The position numbers and the translations under genes were made by a program. A DNA stretch of 35,778 bases from Bacilli bacterium (lineage in GTDB: Bacteria > Bacillota_I > Bacilli_A > RF39 > UBA660): contig JAFWHR010000025.1 of NCBI GenBank assembly GCA_017511945.1, forward strand, positions 1 to 35,778. The letters run 5' to 3'. The notes beneath the pieces are model-generated. The model had not been told where the DNA came from, made no database searches, and worked only from the letters and a program-made list of their open reading frames with translations. Shown here in pieces: positions 9,312 through 17,166 of the stretch. Within the stretch, counting starts at the first letter, position 1, and every line of letters begins with the position of its first letter.

Positions 9312-9581
9312 ATTCATAGCGTCTTTTAATTTAGAACCAGCTTTAATTGTAACAACATTTCTTGCAGGTACTCTAACATCTTCTCCAGTTCTTGGATTAC
9401 GAGCAGTTCTAGCTTCTTTATGTTGTTTAGTAAAAGTGCAGAAACCTGTTAAACTTACTTTCCCTTCTTCTTTTAATCCTTTTACAATTCCATTTAAAGT
9501 TGCATCTAATGCTCTAGTAGCATCAGCTTTTGTAAGTCCTGCTTCCTCTGCAATATAATTTACTAAATTTTGTTTTGTCAT
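9309..9581 (-). CDS. hup: DNA-binding protein HU
   Basis: This 90-residue histone-like protein compacts and bends DNA as a dimer. It shows the full HU pattern: an N-terminal helix-turn-helix dimer body (MTKQNLVNYIAEEAGLTKAD), the GFCTFTKQHKEARTARNPRTG segment, and the beta-arm with the proline of VRVPARNVVTIKAG. The length is exactly typical. A strong AGGAGG ribosome binding site lies before the ATG. It sits between spoIVA and cca, with a terminator at each end, so it is likely transcribed alone. The neighbourhood spoIVA-hbs is the same in Bacillus. Confidence 0.97.
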   Translation of the reverse strand: MTKQNLVNYIAEEAGLTKADATRALDATLNGIVKGLKEEGKVSLTGFCTFTKQHKEARTARNPRTGEDVRVPARNVVTIKAGSKLKDAMN

Positions 9582-9685
9582 TCTAATTTACCTCCTATGT
9601 TTTAAATTCGCTAAGCTATTTTTGCTTACACTTACATGTTACCATGTTTAAAATTAAAAATCAACAACTTTACAATATTTTTTAA

Positions 9686-9712
9686 CAAAAAAACCACATT
9701 ACATGGTTTTTA
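9686..9712 (-). terminator. Intrinsic terminator of spoIVA
   Basis: On the minus strand AAAAACCA (9705-9712) pairs with TGGTTTTT (around 9688-9695) across a TGTAATG-type loop and runs into a T tract. It overlaps the spoIVA stop codon. Confidence 0.75.
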
Positions 9713-11185
9713 TATCACAATAGCAAACAAATTACTAGAACCTTTATTTACAAGTTTAGATAAAGTCTGTTTTAGTTTAAATCTGACACTCTCAGGCATA
9801 AGAGAAAGTTTAGCTTGAATTCCCTCTTTAACAATAACATCTAAACTCCTTCCAAATATCTCACTTTTCCAAATGTTCTCAGAACCATCTTCCTTATCCT
9901 TCGTTATGTAATTAATAAGTTCCTTACTCTGAAGTTCAGATCCAATAATAGGTTCAAAAGTACTTTCCACATTAACTAAAAACATGTGAATTGAAGGAGC
10001 CGTAGCTTTAAGTTTAATTCCATATCTCGAACCTTGTTTTATAATCTCAGGAGTATCTAAAGTCATATCAGAAAGCGTAGGTGAAGCAACTCCATATCCA
10101 GTAGATTTAACCATCTTAAGTGCATCTTTAACCTGATCATATTCCTTTTTAGCCTCATTATAGTCCTGAAACAAACTTAAAAGTTGTGACTTAGAAGTAA
10201 TATCAACCCCTATTATATCCTTTAAAACTTGATTATATAAATCGTCAGGTGTCTTTAAAGTAACCCTTACATCACCTGTTGCCGTATCGACATCAGATAA
10301 ATAAGCCTTCTCAATGTACTCACACTCTTCAAGTTTACCAGTAATAATATTTATATCTCTAAGTTTATCAATAGGTTCAACACTATTCTTTATAGTATCA
10401 ATATAGGCTTTTTTCAAAAAGTTATCAGGCTCTAAAGTAGCCACCCAATCAGCCATTTCAATATTAATACAATTTACAGGAAATTCATACAAAGCCTCTC
10501 TTAATATATTATAAGAATCCCTCTCACTCATGTTATCTATATTCATCGGTAAAACAGGAACACCATATTCATCATTTAAACTCTCAGCTAAAGCTTCAGT
10601 CTCTGGAAGCATAGGATGAGTAGAATTTAAAATCACAATATAAGGTTTACCAATCTCTCTAAGTTCTTCAGCAATCCTAGATTCAGACTCTACATAAGCA
10701 TCCCTAGAAAATTCTCCGATAGAACCATCAGTTGTAATAAGCACACCAATAGACGAGTGATCTTTAATGACTTTTTCAGTACCAATCTCTGCCGCTTCAA
10801 CAAAAGGTATTGCCTCTTCATACCAAGGTGTATGAACCATTCTAGGCCCATTTTCATCCTCATATCCTTTTGCTCCATCGATTATATAACCAACACAATC
10901 GACAAGCCTCACATCAGCAGAAAAATCATCTATTTTAATCTTAGTAGCATTACTCGGAACAAACTTAGGTTCAGTTGTCATAATAGTTCTACCCTGAGCA
11001 GACTGAGGTATTTCATCTAAAGTTCTCTTTCTCTCATACTCATCCGCAATATTAGGAACTACTAAATTTTCTATAAATCTCTTAATAAAAGTAGATTTGC
11101 CAGTTCTCACAGCCCCTACAACACCTAAATAAATATCCCCTCCTGTTCTTTCAGTAATATTTTTAATTATATCTATCTTTTCCAT
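9710..11185 (-). CDS. spoIVA: Stage IV sporulation protein A (spore coat basement ATPase)
   Basis: SpoIVA polymerises on the mother-cell face of the outer forespore membrane using ATP, and it forms the platform for coat assembly and cortex formation. The 491-residue length matches the family. The N-terminal TRAFAC-type ATPase has a Walker A at GAVRTGKST (24-32), the conserved EIPQSAQGRTIMTTEPKFVP switch region and the VDCVGY Walker B-like motif. The middle and C-terminal domains carry the typical EYDQVKDALKMVKSTGYGV, LKATAPSIHMFLVNVE and FGRSL segments and a hydrophobic C-terminus (LFAIVI). The start MEKIDIIKNI matches known SpoIVA starts. By family knowledge it would be controlled by SigE. 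Its presence is strong evidence for an endospore former. Confidence 0.98.
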   Translation of the reverse strand: MEKIDIIKNITERTGGDIYLGVVGAVRTGKSTFIKRFIENLVVPNIADEYERKRTLDEIPQSAQGRTIMTTEPKFVPSNATKIKIDDFSADVRLVDCVGYIIDGAKGYEDENGPRMVHTPWYEEAIPFVEAAEIGTEKVIKDHSSIGVLITTDGSIGEFSRDAYVESESRIAEELREIGKPYIVILNSTHPMLPETEALAESLNDEYGVPVLPMNIDNMSERDSYNILREALYEFPVNCINIEMADWVATLEPDNFLKKAYIDTIKNSVEPIDKLRDINIITGKLEECEYIEKAYLSDVDTATGDVRVTLKTPDDLYNQVLKDIIGVDITSKSQLLSLFQDYNEAKKEYDQVKDALKMVKSTGYGVASPTLSDMTLDTPEIIKQGSRYGIKLKATAPSIHMFLVNVESTFEPIIGSELQSKELINYITKDKEDGSENIWKSEIFGRSLDVIVKEGIQAKLSLMPESVRFKLKQTLSKLVNKGSSNLFAIVI

Positions 11186-11376
11186 TATATCACCACTTTC
11201 TCTAGTTAAATATATGATAAATAAACTAAGATATGTTAAAAAAATAAACTATTTATTTAATAACTGTATAACTTCAAGACATATATATTAAATATATTAT
11301 AAAAAACTTAAAATTAAATCCTTTTTTAAATGAAAAAAATTACACCTACGTAATAATTTTTCACACAAATAAAACC

Positions 11377-11619
11377 TTATATCATTTTATCAATATCTTT
11401 AGGAACCTTATCATTGATAACAGCCTCGATAATTTTATCTTGTTTTTCTTTAGATACCTCTCTCCCAGTCATCTTAGAAAGTTCCTCAATAACCTCTCTC
11501 AAAGTTCCTTCATTTTTTATATCGTTTTGCTGAAGTTTCTCTGCTAAACTAAGTATAGTCTCCTTATTGACATTTGTCTTTTTCTCCACTCTATTAAAAA
11601 AACTATCAGAAAATTTCAA
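11377..11619 (-). CDS. Sporulation protein SpoVIF-like (stage VI sporulation protein F)
   Basis: This 80-residue charged protein matches the small SpoVIF/YjcC family of late spore coat assembly factors. The N-terminal FFNRVEKKTNVN is like the FFxxIEKKTGV of Bacillus, followed by a helix with AEKLQQNDIKNEGTLREVIEEL and a second block MTGREVSKEKQDKIIEAVIND. The start is TTG at 11619, eight bases after AGGAGG. That ribosome binding site is part of a perfect 10-bp hairpin between this gene and der (11625-11656). The hairpin could both end der transcription and hide the ribosome binding site in a read-through transcript. Family knowledge places SpoVIF in the mother cell under late sigma control. 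I saw no separate SigK/SigG promoter. Confidence 0.82.
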   Translation of the reverse strand: MKFSDSFFNRVEKKTNVNKETILSLAEKLQQNDIKNEGTLREVIEELSKMTGREVSKEKQDKIIEAVINDKVPKDIDKMI

Positions 11620-11624
11620 AATAA

Positions 11625-11656
11625 AAACCTCCTAACTTAATATATGTAGGAGGTTT
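11625..11656 (-). promoter_or_regulatory. Perfect hairpin overlapping the spoVIF-like ribosome binding site; der terminator
   Basis: On the minus strand AAACCTCCTA (11647-11656) pairs with TAGGAGGTTT (11625-11634) across a 12-base loop and is followed by TTATTTT. It begins directly after the der stop and contains the complete AGGAGG of the downstream gene. It can act as an intrinsic terminator and as an SD-sequestering stem. Confidence 0.7.
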
Positions 11657-11657
11657 A

Positions 11658-12968
11658 CTATTGTTCACCTTTATTTTTAAAATTAAGCACAATCGGTGTA
11701 CCTTCAAAATCAAAATTTTCTCTTATCTTATTTTCTAAATACCTCTTGTAAGAAAAGTGAATCAATCCCTTACTATTGACAGAAATGTTAAAAGTTGGAG
11801 GACAAACCCTAACTTGATTAGAAAAATATATCTTTAGTCTTTTATTCTTATAAGTTGGAGGTAAGTTGAGTGAATAAGCATCCATAATTACATTATTGAG
11901 TAGACTAGTTTTAATCTCTTTATGAGCATTATCATAAACCTTTATAATCTGAGGCATCAAAGTGTGAACCCTTCTTTTAGTTAAAGCCGACAAAAACACT
12001 ATAGGAGCATAAGGCATAAACTGAAACTGAAAACGTATATCCTTAGTAAAATCTTTAATAGCCCTATCTTTATCATCGATCAAATCCCATTTATTTACAG
12101 CAATTACAACAGCTTTGCCCGCTTCTATCGCATACCCTGCAATATGCTTATCATGTTCAATTATCCCCTCTTCAGCATTAATCACAATAACGCATACATC
12201 AGACCTATCAATAGCCTTCAAAGACCTAAGTAAACTGTATTTCTCAACATTTTCGTATATCTTACCACGTTTTCTCATACCAGCAGTATCTATAACTACA
12301 AAATCTCTTTTGTGATAAGCAAACTTAGTATCAACTGCATCCCTAGTAGTTCCAGGAGTATCACTAACAATTACCCTATCTTCATTTAAAATAGCATTAA
12401 CTAAACTGCTCTTACCTACATTAGGTCTTCCAATTATACAAAACTTAAGTGCATCATCATCCTCTTCAGCAAAGTATTCCAAACCATCACTTATTTTCTC
12501 AAGTAGTTCATAAATATTAGATGACTGCTGAGCAGAAACATTTACATATTCATCAAAACCTAAAGAGTAAAAATCATACTCATGATTTTTAAATAACTTA
12601 GAATCAGTTTTATTAATAACTACAATGACAGGTTTACCACTTTTAAGTAAAATATCTCTTACAACATAATCAGATGAAGTAAGTCCCTCTTTACCATCTA
12701 CTACAAACAAAACCTTATCCGCCTCATCAATCGCAAGTTCTGCTTGAGCCTTAATTTCTTCATTAAATGACCCATCCGATATTTCAATACCACCAGTATC
12801 AATTAAGTGAAAAGACATATCCTTAAAATTTACCGTTCCATATATCCTATCTCTAGTAACTCCAGGAGTATCTTCAATTATAGCCTCTCTACTACCCACT
12901 AATATGTTAAATAAAGTTGATTTACCCACATTAGGTCTTCCAACTAAAGCAACTACAGGCTTTTTCAT
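11658..12968 (-). CDS. der: Ribosome biogenesis GTPase Der (EngA)
   Basis: Der is a double-GTPase needed for maturation of the 50S subunit. The 436-residue protein has two G domains in tandem, with P-loops at GRPNVGKST (10-18) and GRPNVGKSS (180-188), both DTPG switch II motifs, NKTD and NKWD base-recognition motifs, and a C-terminal KH-like domain ending in LKIYFSNQVRVCPPTFNIS and a basic tail. The ATG has a strong GGAGGTGATAGT ribosome binding site and overlaps the upstream small gene by four bases. Gene order relative to spoIVA and hup is like that of Bacillus. Confidence 0.98.
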   Translation of the reverse strand: MKKPVVALVGRPNVGKSTLFNILVGSREAIIEDTPGVTRDRIYGTVNFKDMSFHLIDTGGIEISDGSFNEEIKAQAELAIDEADKVLFVVDGKEGLTSSDYVVRDILLKSGKPVIVVINKTDSKLFKNHEYDFYSLGFDEYVNVSAQQSSNIYELLEKISDGLEYFAEEDDDALKFCIIGRPNVGKSSLVNAILNEDRVIVSDTPGTTRDAVDTKFAYHKRDFVVIDTAGMRKRGKIYENVEKYSLLRSLKAIDRSDVCVIVINAEEGIIEHDKHIAGYAIEAGKAVVIAVNKWDLIDDKDRAIKDFTKDIRFQFQFMPYAPIVFLSALTKRRVHTLMPQIIKVYDNAHKEIKTSLLNNVIMDAYSLNLPPTYKNKRLKIYFSNQVRVCPPTFNISVNSKGLIHFSYKRYLENKIRENFDFEGTPIVLNFKNKGEQ

Positions 12969-13420
12969 ACTATCACCTCCGCATTGACCTTTTTACCATT
13001 TTTTAAAATCTTACTTACTATATCTCCAAATATTAAATCACAGTTTTCAACAAGTTCACCTATTTCTAAATCAGATAATTTTAAAGGTCTTATATAAAAA
13101 CTGCCACCATACTCCAAAACCTCAATAAACTTAAATAAATCTTTTATAAAATAAATATCGTCTGTTTTATATAAAAACACACTATCTATAACTTCAATAT
13201 TCATAGTAATATCATCGTTAAAATAATCTAAATAGTATCCATCATCTTTCTTAATAAATATAACCACACCGTAAAACTTATCAATATATATTTTTATATC
13301 TAAAAATCCACATAAATCAATCTTATAAATTTCGATAATTTTATTAATATATTCCTCAGCAAGATTTCTATCTTTAAAATCTACATTTTTTATATACATG
13401 TTAGATAGATATAATGTCAT
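12965..13420 (-). CDS. Hypothetical protein between ysxC and der, 151 aa
   Basis: I do not recognise this protein. It is acidic and rich in Ile, Tyr, Asp and Lys, with alternating hydrophobic and charged residues that suggest a mixed alpha/beta fold. No signal peptide or membrane segment is seen. The ATG at 13420 is preferred: GGAG-ATGAT lies immediately upstream, and the TTG at 13456 has no ribosome binding site. Its stop overlaps the der start by four bases (ATGA), so its translation is coupled to that of der, and with ysxC upstream it forms a three-gene cluster dominated by ribosome-assembly GTPases. A role linked to ribosome assembly is only a guess from position. Confidence 0.78.
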   Translation of the reverse strand: MTLYLSNMYIKNVDFKDRNLAEEYINKIIEIYKIDLCGFLDIKIYIDKFYGVVIFIKKDDGYYLDYFNDDITMNIEVIDSVFLYKTDDIYFIKDLFKFIEVLEYGGSFYIRPLKLSDLEIGELVENCDLIFGDIVSKILKNGKKVNAEVIV

Positions 13421-13477
13421 ATCATCTCCAAAATCGATCTTCAAAAAACCACCCAAAATATTGTATGAATTACAAAA

Positions 13478-14059
13478 CTACATAGTTCTTTGAATCTTCT
13501 TATATACATCTTCCCTACCATCTTTATTCACACTAGAGAAAGTTATAAACTCATCACCTACAACTAAATCCAAATCATTTATTATCATTTTTCTCTGTTT
13601 TTGAAATTGAGTTATTCCAATTTTATCAGACTTAGTACCAACTATAACTGTAGGTATCTTATAGTACTTTAAAAAATTATACATTAAAACATCATCACTC
13701 ATAGGTTTATGTCTAAAGTCAACTAATAGAAAAACACATTTTAAATTTTTCCTGTTTATAATGTAATCTTCAATCATAAGTCCAAATTTTTTTCTCTTAG
13801 TTTTACTCACCTTCGCATAACCATAACCAGGAGCATCAACTAAATAAAACTCATCATTGACATTATAAAAATTAATAGTTTGAGTTTTACCAGGTCTACT
13901 AGAAGTTCTCGCATAATTTTTTCTATTAATTATAGTATTAATAAAACTGCTCTTTCCAACATTAGACCTTCCAATAAGTAAATACTCAGGTTTTTTATCA
14001 GTTGGATATTGACTTCTCCTATTAGCCATAATATCTAAATCAACAGATTTTATCTTCAT
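13478..14059 (-). CDS. ysxC: Ribosome biogenesis GTP-binding protein YsxC/EngB
   Basis: YsxC (YihA) is an essential GTPase that acts in late 50S assembly. The 193-residue protein has the typical N-terminus (MANRRSQYPTDKKPEYLLIG), the P-loop GRSNVGKSS (30-38), the switch segment ARTSSRPGKTQTINFY, DAPGYGYAK, and the GTKSDK base-recognition motif. A GGGAGG ribosome binding site lies before the ATG. It is the first gene of the minus-strand cluster ysxC-unknown-der. Confidence 0.97.
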   Translation of the reverse strand: MKIKSVDLDIMANRRSQYPTDKKPEYLLIGRSNVGKSSFINTIINRKNYARTSSRPGKTQTINFYNVNDEFYLVDAPGYGYAKVSKTKRKKFGLMIEDYIINRKNLKCVFLLVDFRHKPMSDDVLMYNFLKYYKIPTVIVGTKSDKIGITQFQKQRKMIINDLDLVVGDEFITFSSVNKDGREDVYKKIQRTM

Positions 14060-14186
14060 GATAAAACCTCCCTTTTCATTTAAATTATAACAGATTTTAA
14101 AATAATAGTAAAATAGAAAAATCTATAAATTTAAACAAATATATTGACTTTTATCACTTTTTAATGATATACTCATTGTGTTGTCT

Positions 14187-14263
14187 GGGGAATTAGCTCA
14201 GCTGGCTAGAGCACTTGCTTTGCACGCAAGGGGTCAGGAGTTCGAATCTCCTATTCTCCACCA
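14187..14263 (+). tRNA. tRNA-Ala(TGC)
   Basis: A complete cloverleaf with acceptor GGGGAAT/ATTCTCC (one G-T pair), D arm GCTCAGCTGGCTAGAGC, anticodon loop TTTGCAC (TGC) and T arm AGGAG-TTCGAAT-CTCCT. The CCA end is encoded. It borders the accessory island that follows. Confidence 0.97.
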
Positions 14264-14273
14264 TAATAGTTAA

Positions 14274-14300
14274 TTAAACCTTATTTTATAAGGTTTTAAT
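14274..14300 (+). terminator. Terminator of tRNA-Ala
   Basis: AAACCTTA (14276-14283) pairs with TAAGGTTT (14289-14296) and is followed by a T-rich stretch broken by AA. It starts about 10 bases after the tRNA. Confidence 0.6.
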
Positions 14301-14350
14301 TATATTTGCACTCATTTTAGTTCTTAAAATCTTCTTATTCTTTTTCTGAA

Positions 14351-14455
14351 CTTGAGTGTCATTTCGAGTATCCTATTCGTTTCGCAATTACTGTAATAGA
14401 TACTTTGATAATTGTAAGAGTACATGGCTATATTTATAGTCATGTATTTTTTTGA
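14351..14455 (-). pseudogene. Decayed C-terminus of a tyrosine recombinase (integrase), copy 1
   Basis: Read on the minus strand this segment encodes KIHDYKYSHV and then loses frame through small deletions. It aligns base for base with the better-preserved copy at 16803-16990, sharing for example the block TTCGCAATTACTGTAATAG. The box II arginine of HDFR is changed to Lys and the tyrosine-bearing end is lost, so it cannot be active. It lies shortly after tRNA-Ala, a usual place for integrase-borne elements. Confidence 0.7.
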
Positions 14456-14540
14456 CTTCAAGTTCTACATAGTAATCAAAGGAAATAGCAATTATTTTAG
14501 CATTTTCCTTTGTTACTTTTTTCTTTTTTTCTTACTTTTT

Positions 14541-14660
14541 ATAAAACGATTTTTTTTGATTTTTCGTTTTATAAATTTTTATAGAACGATTTTTTTTAAT
14601 TTTTCGTTTTATAGATTTTTATAGAACGAATTTTTCCTTTTTTTCGTTTTATAAATTTTT
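14541..14660. repeat. Three tandem 40-bp hairpin repeats
   Basis: Exact 40-base periodicity: units at 14541-14580, 14581-14620 and 14621-14660. Each is an imperfect palindrome with left arm ATAAAACG or ATAGAACG and right arm CGTTTTATA, enclosing a T-rich loop of about 14-16 bases. A single degenerate unit occurs at 17071-17110 in the paralogous segment near the second integrase remnant. The 14264-14688 gap otherwise holds only the integrase remnant, the tRNA terminator and AT-rich DNA. Confidence 0.85.
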
Positions 14661-14688
14661 TTATTTTTATTAAAATATAAAGAATAAA

Positions 14689-15834
14689 TTATTCATTATC
14701 CGTTAAAAATATTTCTACATACTCTTTAAATACAAAAATTTGATTTCTTGTATATCCTGTAGTTTCTTCTAATACATTATTTTTTCTAAGTTCTGATATA
14801 ACGCCATTCAAAGTTGATGAAGGCATCTTTATATCATTTGCAATATTTTTTCTAGAAGCAACAGGATCATCATAAAAATAATCTATAACTTTTTTTACGT
14901 TTTCAGGATTTGCTTTTAGTTCGAAAGATAAATTATCCATTTTTTTAGTTAATTCTACTACTTTTCTAAATTTATTTTTGGCTATTTTTGCTGTTTCTAT
15001 TATTCCCTCTAAGAAAAATTTTATCCAACCAATCATATCGTTTTTACTTCTAACAATACTTAATTTATCATAGTAAGCATCCCTATTTTTTTCAAAAAAT
15101 GATGAAATATAAAGACATGGTTTTTCTAATAAATTTCTATTTTGTAGATATAATGGAATTAATAACCTGCCGATTCTTCCATTACCGTCTAAAAATGGGT
15201 GAATTGATTCAAATTGATAATGAATCATAGCAATTTTTATTAAATCAGGTGTATTTATACTATCGTTGTTTATAAAAGATTCTAAATCTTTCATACACTC
15301 TTCTAAATCTTCATATAATGGTGGAACATAAATTGCATTAGAAGGCATCGTTCCACCAATCCAATTTTGTGATTTTCTAAAAATTCCAGGCGTTTTATGT
15401 TCACCACGAACACAGCTTAACAAAATTTCATGAACATCACGTATTAAGCGATTACATAAAGGAAAATTATCACTTATTCTATCAATGCCATAATTAATAG
15501 CCTTTACATAATTTTGAACTTCTTTCCAATCATCTCTTTTTTCAGGATTAATGTCTTCGAAGTCTGACAAATCTTCTTCAATGGTTGTCTTTGTTCCTTC
15601 AATTTTACTTGATCTATTAGCTTCAATTTTTACATGCATTTTAATATATAAATCAACATTTGGTTGTAACAAAGAATAAGCATTCAATTCACCAATTTGT
15701 CTATTAGCTTCAGCAAGTAACTTATCTAATTCAGTATCTTCCCATCCCCAATTATAATTGATTTTACTTGGTAAAAAAGCTTGATAACCATCACCATTTT
15801 TGTATTCACCAGACTTATATTCTTCTAATTTCAT
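14689..15834 (-). CDS. Fic family protein (probable AMP transferase with N-terminal inhibitory motif)
   Basis: Fic proteins usually transfer AMP from ATP to target proteins. From the ATG at 15834 (GGGAGG eight bases upstream) the protein has 381 residues. The N-terminal Fic_N region holds SSKIEG (75-80), which fits the inhibitory (S/T)xxxE(G/N) motif of self-inhibited class II Fic proteins. The complete catalytic motif HPFLDGNGRIGR is at 212-223 (catalytic H212). A helical segment follows, and the C-terminus (about 310-375) is a winged-helix-like region (SRKNIANDIKMPSSTLNGVIS). The architecture matches common Fic/DUF4172-like regulators of unknown target. It lies in an island between two integrase remnants and follows a two-TM protein gene. 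Cellular targets cannot be read from the sequence. Confidence 0.93.
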   Translation of the reverse strand: MKLEEYKSGEYKNGDGYQAFLPSKINYNWGWEDTELDKLLAEANRQIGELNAYSLLQPNVDLYIKMHVKIEANRSSKIEGTKTTIEEDLSDFEDINPEKRDDWKEVQNYVKAINYGIDRISDNFPLCNRLIRDVHEILLSCVRGEHKTPGIFRKSQNWIGGTMPSNAIYVPPLYEDLEECMKDLESFINNDSINTPDLIKIAMIHYQFESIHPFLDGNGRIGRLLIPLYLQNRNLLEKPCLYISSFFEKNRDAYYDKLSIVRSKNDMIGWIKFFLEGIIETAKIAKNKFRKVVELTKKMDNLSFELKANPENVKKVIDYFYDDPVASRKNIANDIKMPSSTLNGVISELRKNNVLEETTGYTRNQIFVFKEYVEIFLTDNE

Positions 15835-15908
15835 ATAGAAAACCTCCCTTTTTATATAGTATAACATTTTATTAATACTTTTTAAATATAAGACAATAAA
15901 GCAACATT

Positions 15909-16763
15909 TTAAAACCATCTTGTTACTTCAAAACATTCGCAATCATTATCATTGATATTTTTTAATAATATTTTTCTTATTTTTTTATTGCTTTTATAAT
16001 CCCATGCCCATACTCTTCCAATAAGCAAGCATGAAAAATACATATGATCAGACAAATCAATCATCTCAGTTTTTAATTTATCTGGTGAACTCTTATAATT
16101 TAATTTTGTTTCAAACTCTTTACAAAAATTCAATAATTTTTGATAAATCCATATATCATTATTCCCCATTACTTCATATTTTCTTTTTTTAATGTTTTTG
16201 ATAATTTTTACATACTCCATTTTCATCCTATTAATACTAAATTTAATTATTTCATGCAATTTCTCATATAAAATAATTTTTTCAGGAACTTCACTATTTT
16301 TTATTATTTCTTTAAACTTTTGGTTTAAATCTTCACTTAATACTATTGAACCTGTATAATTTATTCCCATACACTTACATATTTCTTTCAATAATCCATC
16401 GGATTGTTCAACTAAAATTTCAAATCCCCATCTTTGATATTTCAATTTATTTTTTCTTTGTCTTTCTTTAGAAGAAAAATCAATAGCAAATACAATTATT
16501 AAAGTCGAAAAAATAAGTTCTTTTGAATCCCAAATTACCCTTTTAAAACTATGATATTCATTAAAAAGTCTGCCTATTAAATATATTAAAATTAAATAAA
16601 GAATTAACAAGACAGCAACAACTAATAATGGTTCAAAACATTTGAATGCTCTTACCACTAACCTCTTTATTCTTTTCATTAATAAAATAAATTGTTCTTT
16701 CTTTATTATAAAGAAATCTTTTAAATTAACTTTATATTTTTTACCTTTATATTTTATCTTCAT
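15909..16763 (-). CDS. Two-TM membrane protein of unknown function upstream of fic
   Basis: The protein has 284 residues and was not recognised. A basic N-terminus (about 1-43) precedes two membrane segments (about 44-67 and 85-96 with flanks). A cytoplasmic helical region of about 185 residues follows, rich in Lys and Ile, ending in a short Cys-containing tail (NDCECFEVTRWF). The topology is likely N-in/C-in. An AGGAGATG ribosome binding site precedes the ATG. It ends 75 bases before the start of the fic gene on the same strand, so the pair may be cotranscribed. Such two-TM proteins with a long cytoplasmic helical part are common in defence and mobile islands, but no specific family is evident. 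Confidence 0.75.
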   Translation of the reverse strand: MKIKYKGKKYKVNLKDFFIIKKEQFILLMKRIKRLVVRAFKCFEPLLVVAVLLILYLILIYLIGRLFNEYHSFKRVIWDSKELIFSTLIIVFAIDFSSKERQRKNKLKYQRWGFEILVEQSDGLLKEICKCMGINYTGSIVLSEDLNQKFKEIIKNSEVPEKIILYEKLHEIIKFSINRMKMEYVKIIKNIKKRKYEVMGNNDIWIYQKLLNFCKEFETKLNYKSSPDKLKTEMIDLSDHMYFSCLLIGRVWAWDYKSNKKIRKILLKNINDNDCECFEVTRWF

Positions 16764-16802
16764 AAAGCATCTCCTAAAATCTAATTACTTATAATATCAT
16801 TT

Positions 16803-16990
16803 TTATTTCAAGGTATCAAGGACATCTATTGCTTTGTCCTCGTCCCCTAGTAATAAATGCGAATAAGTGTTGAGTGTCATTTCAATATCAGAGTAGCCTA
16901 TTCGTTTCGCAATTACTGTAATAGGTACTCCATTTGATATTAGTAAGGATACATGGCTATGTCTAAAGTCGTGTATTTTTTTGACTTCAA
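16803..16990 (-). pseudogene. C-terminal fragment of a phage/ICE-type tyrosine recombinase (integrase), copy 2
   Basis: The minus strand encodes about 60 open residues ending at a TAA (16803-16805). It has the box II signature KIHDFRHSHVSLL (H-x-x-R), the SNGVPITVIAKRIGYSDIEMT stretch typical of Tn916/phage integrases, and the nucleophile tyrosine context NTYSHLL. The N-terminal domains are gone; upstream DNA is AT-rich and non-coding. The preserved frame suggests a recent truncation compared with copy 1. The 16764-17166 gap contains this remnant and a degenerate 40-bp hairpin unit. Confidence 0.85.
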
Positions 16991-17070
16991 GTTATATATA
17001 GTAATCAAAGGAAATAGCAATTATTTTAGCATTTCCCTTGTTACTTTTTTCATTTTTGTTTAATTTTTCA

Positions 17071-17110
17071 AAAAACGAATTTTTTCGATTTTCCATTTTA
17101 TAATTTTTTT
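17071..17110. repeat. Single degenerate copy of the 40-bp hairpin unit
   Basis: The AAAACGAA ... TTTTATAA arrangement matches the unit repeated three times at 14541-14660 and sits in the same position relative to the integrase remnant. Its pairing is weaker. Confidence 0.55.
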
Positions 17111-17166
17111 AATTTTTATTAAAATTTAAAGATATAAAAAAAATTAATCAATATAAGATTAATCAA

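Noticed and set aside
14541-14660. Three regular repeats might be a CRISPR array
   Set aside because: The units are directly contiguous with no unique spacers, and each is an AT-rich palindrome; no cas genes are present.
16764-17166. Active integrase gene
   Set aside because: Only about 60 C-terminal residues remain and no N-terminal domain or start signals are present.
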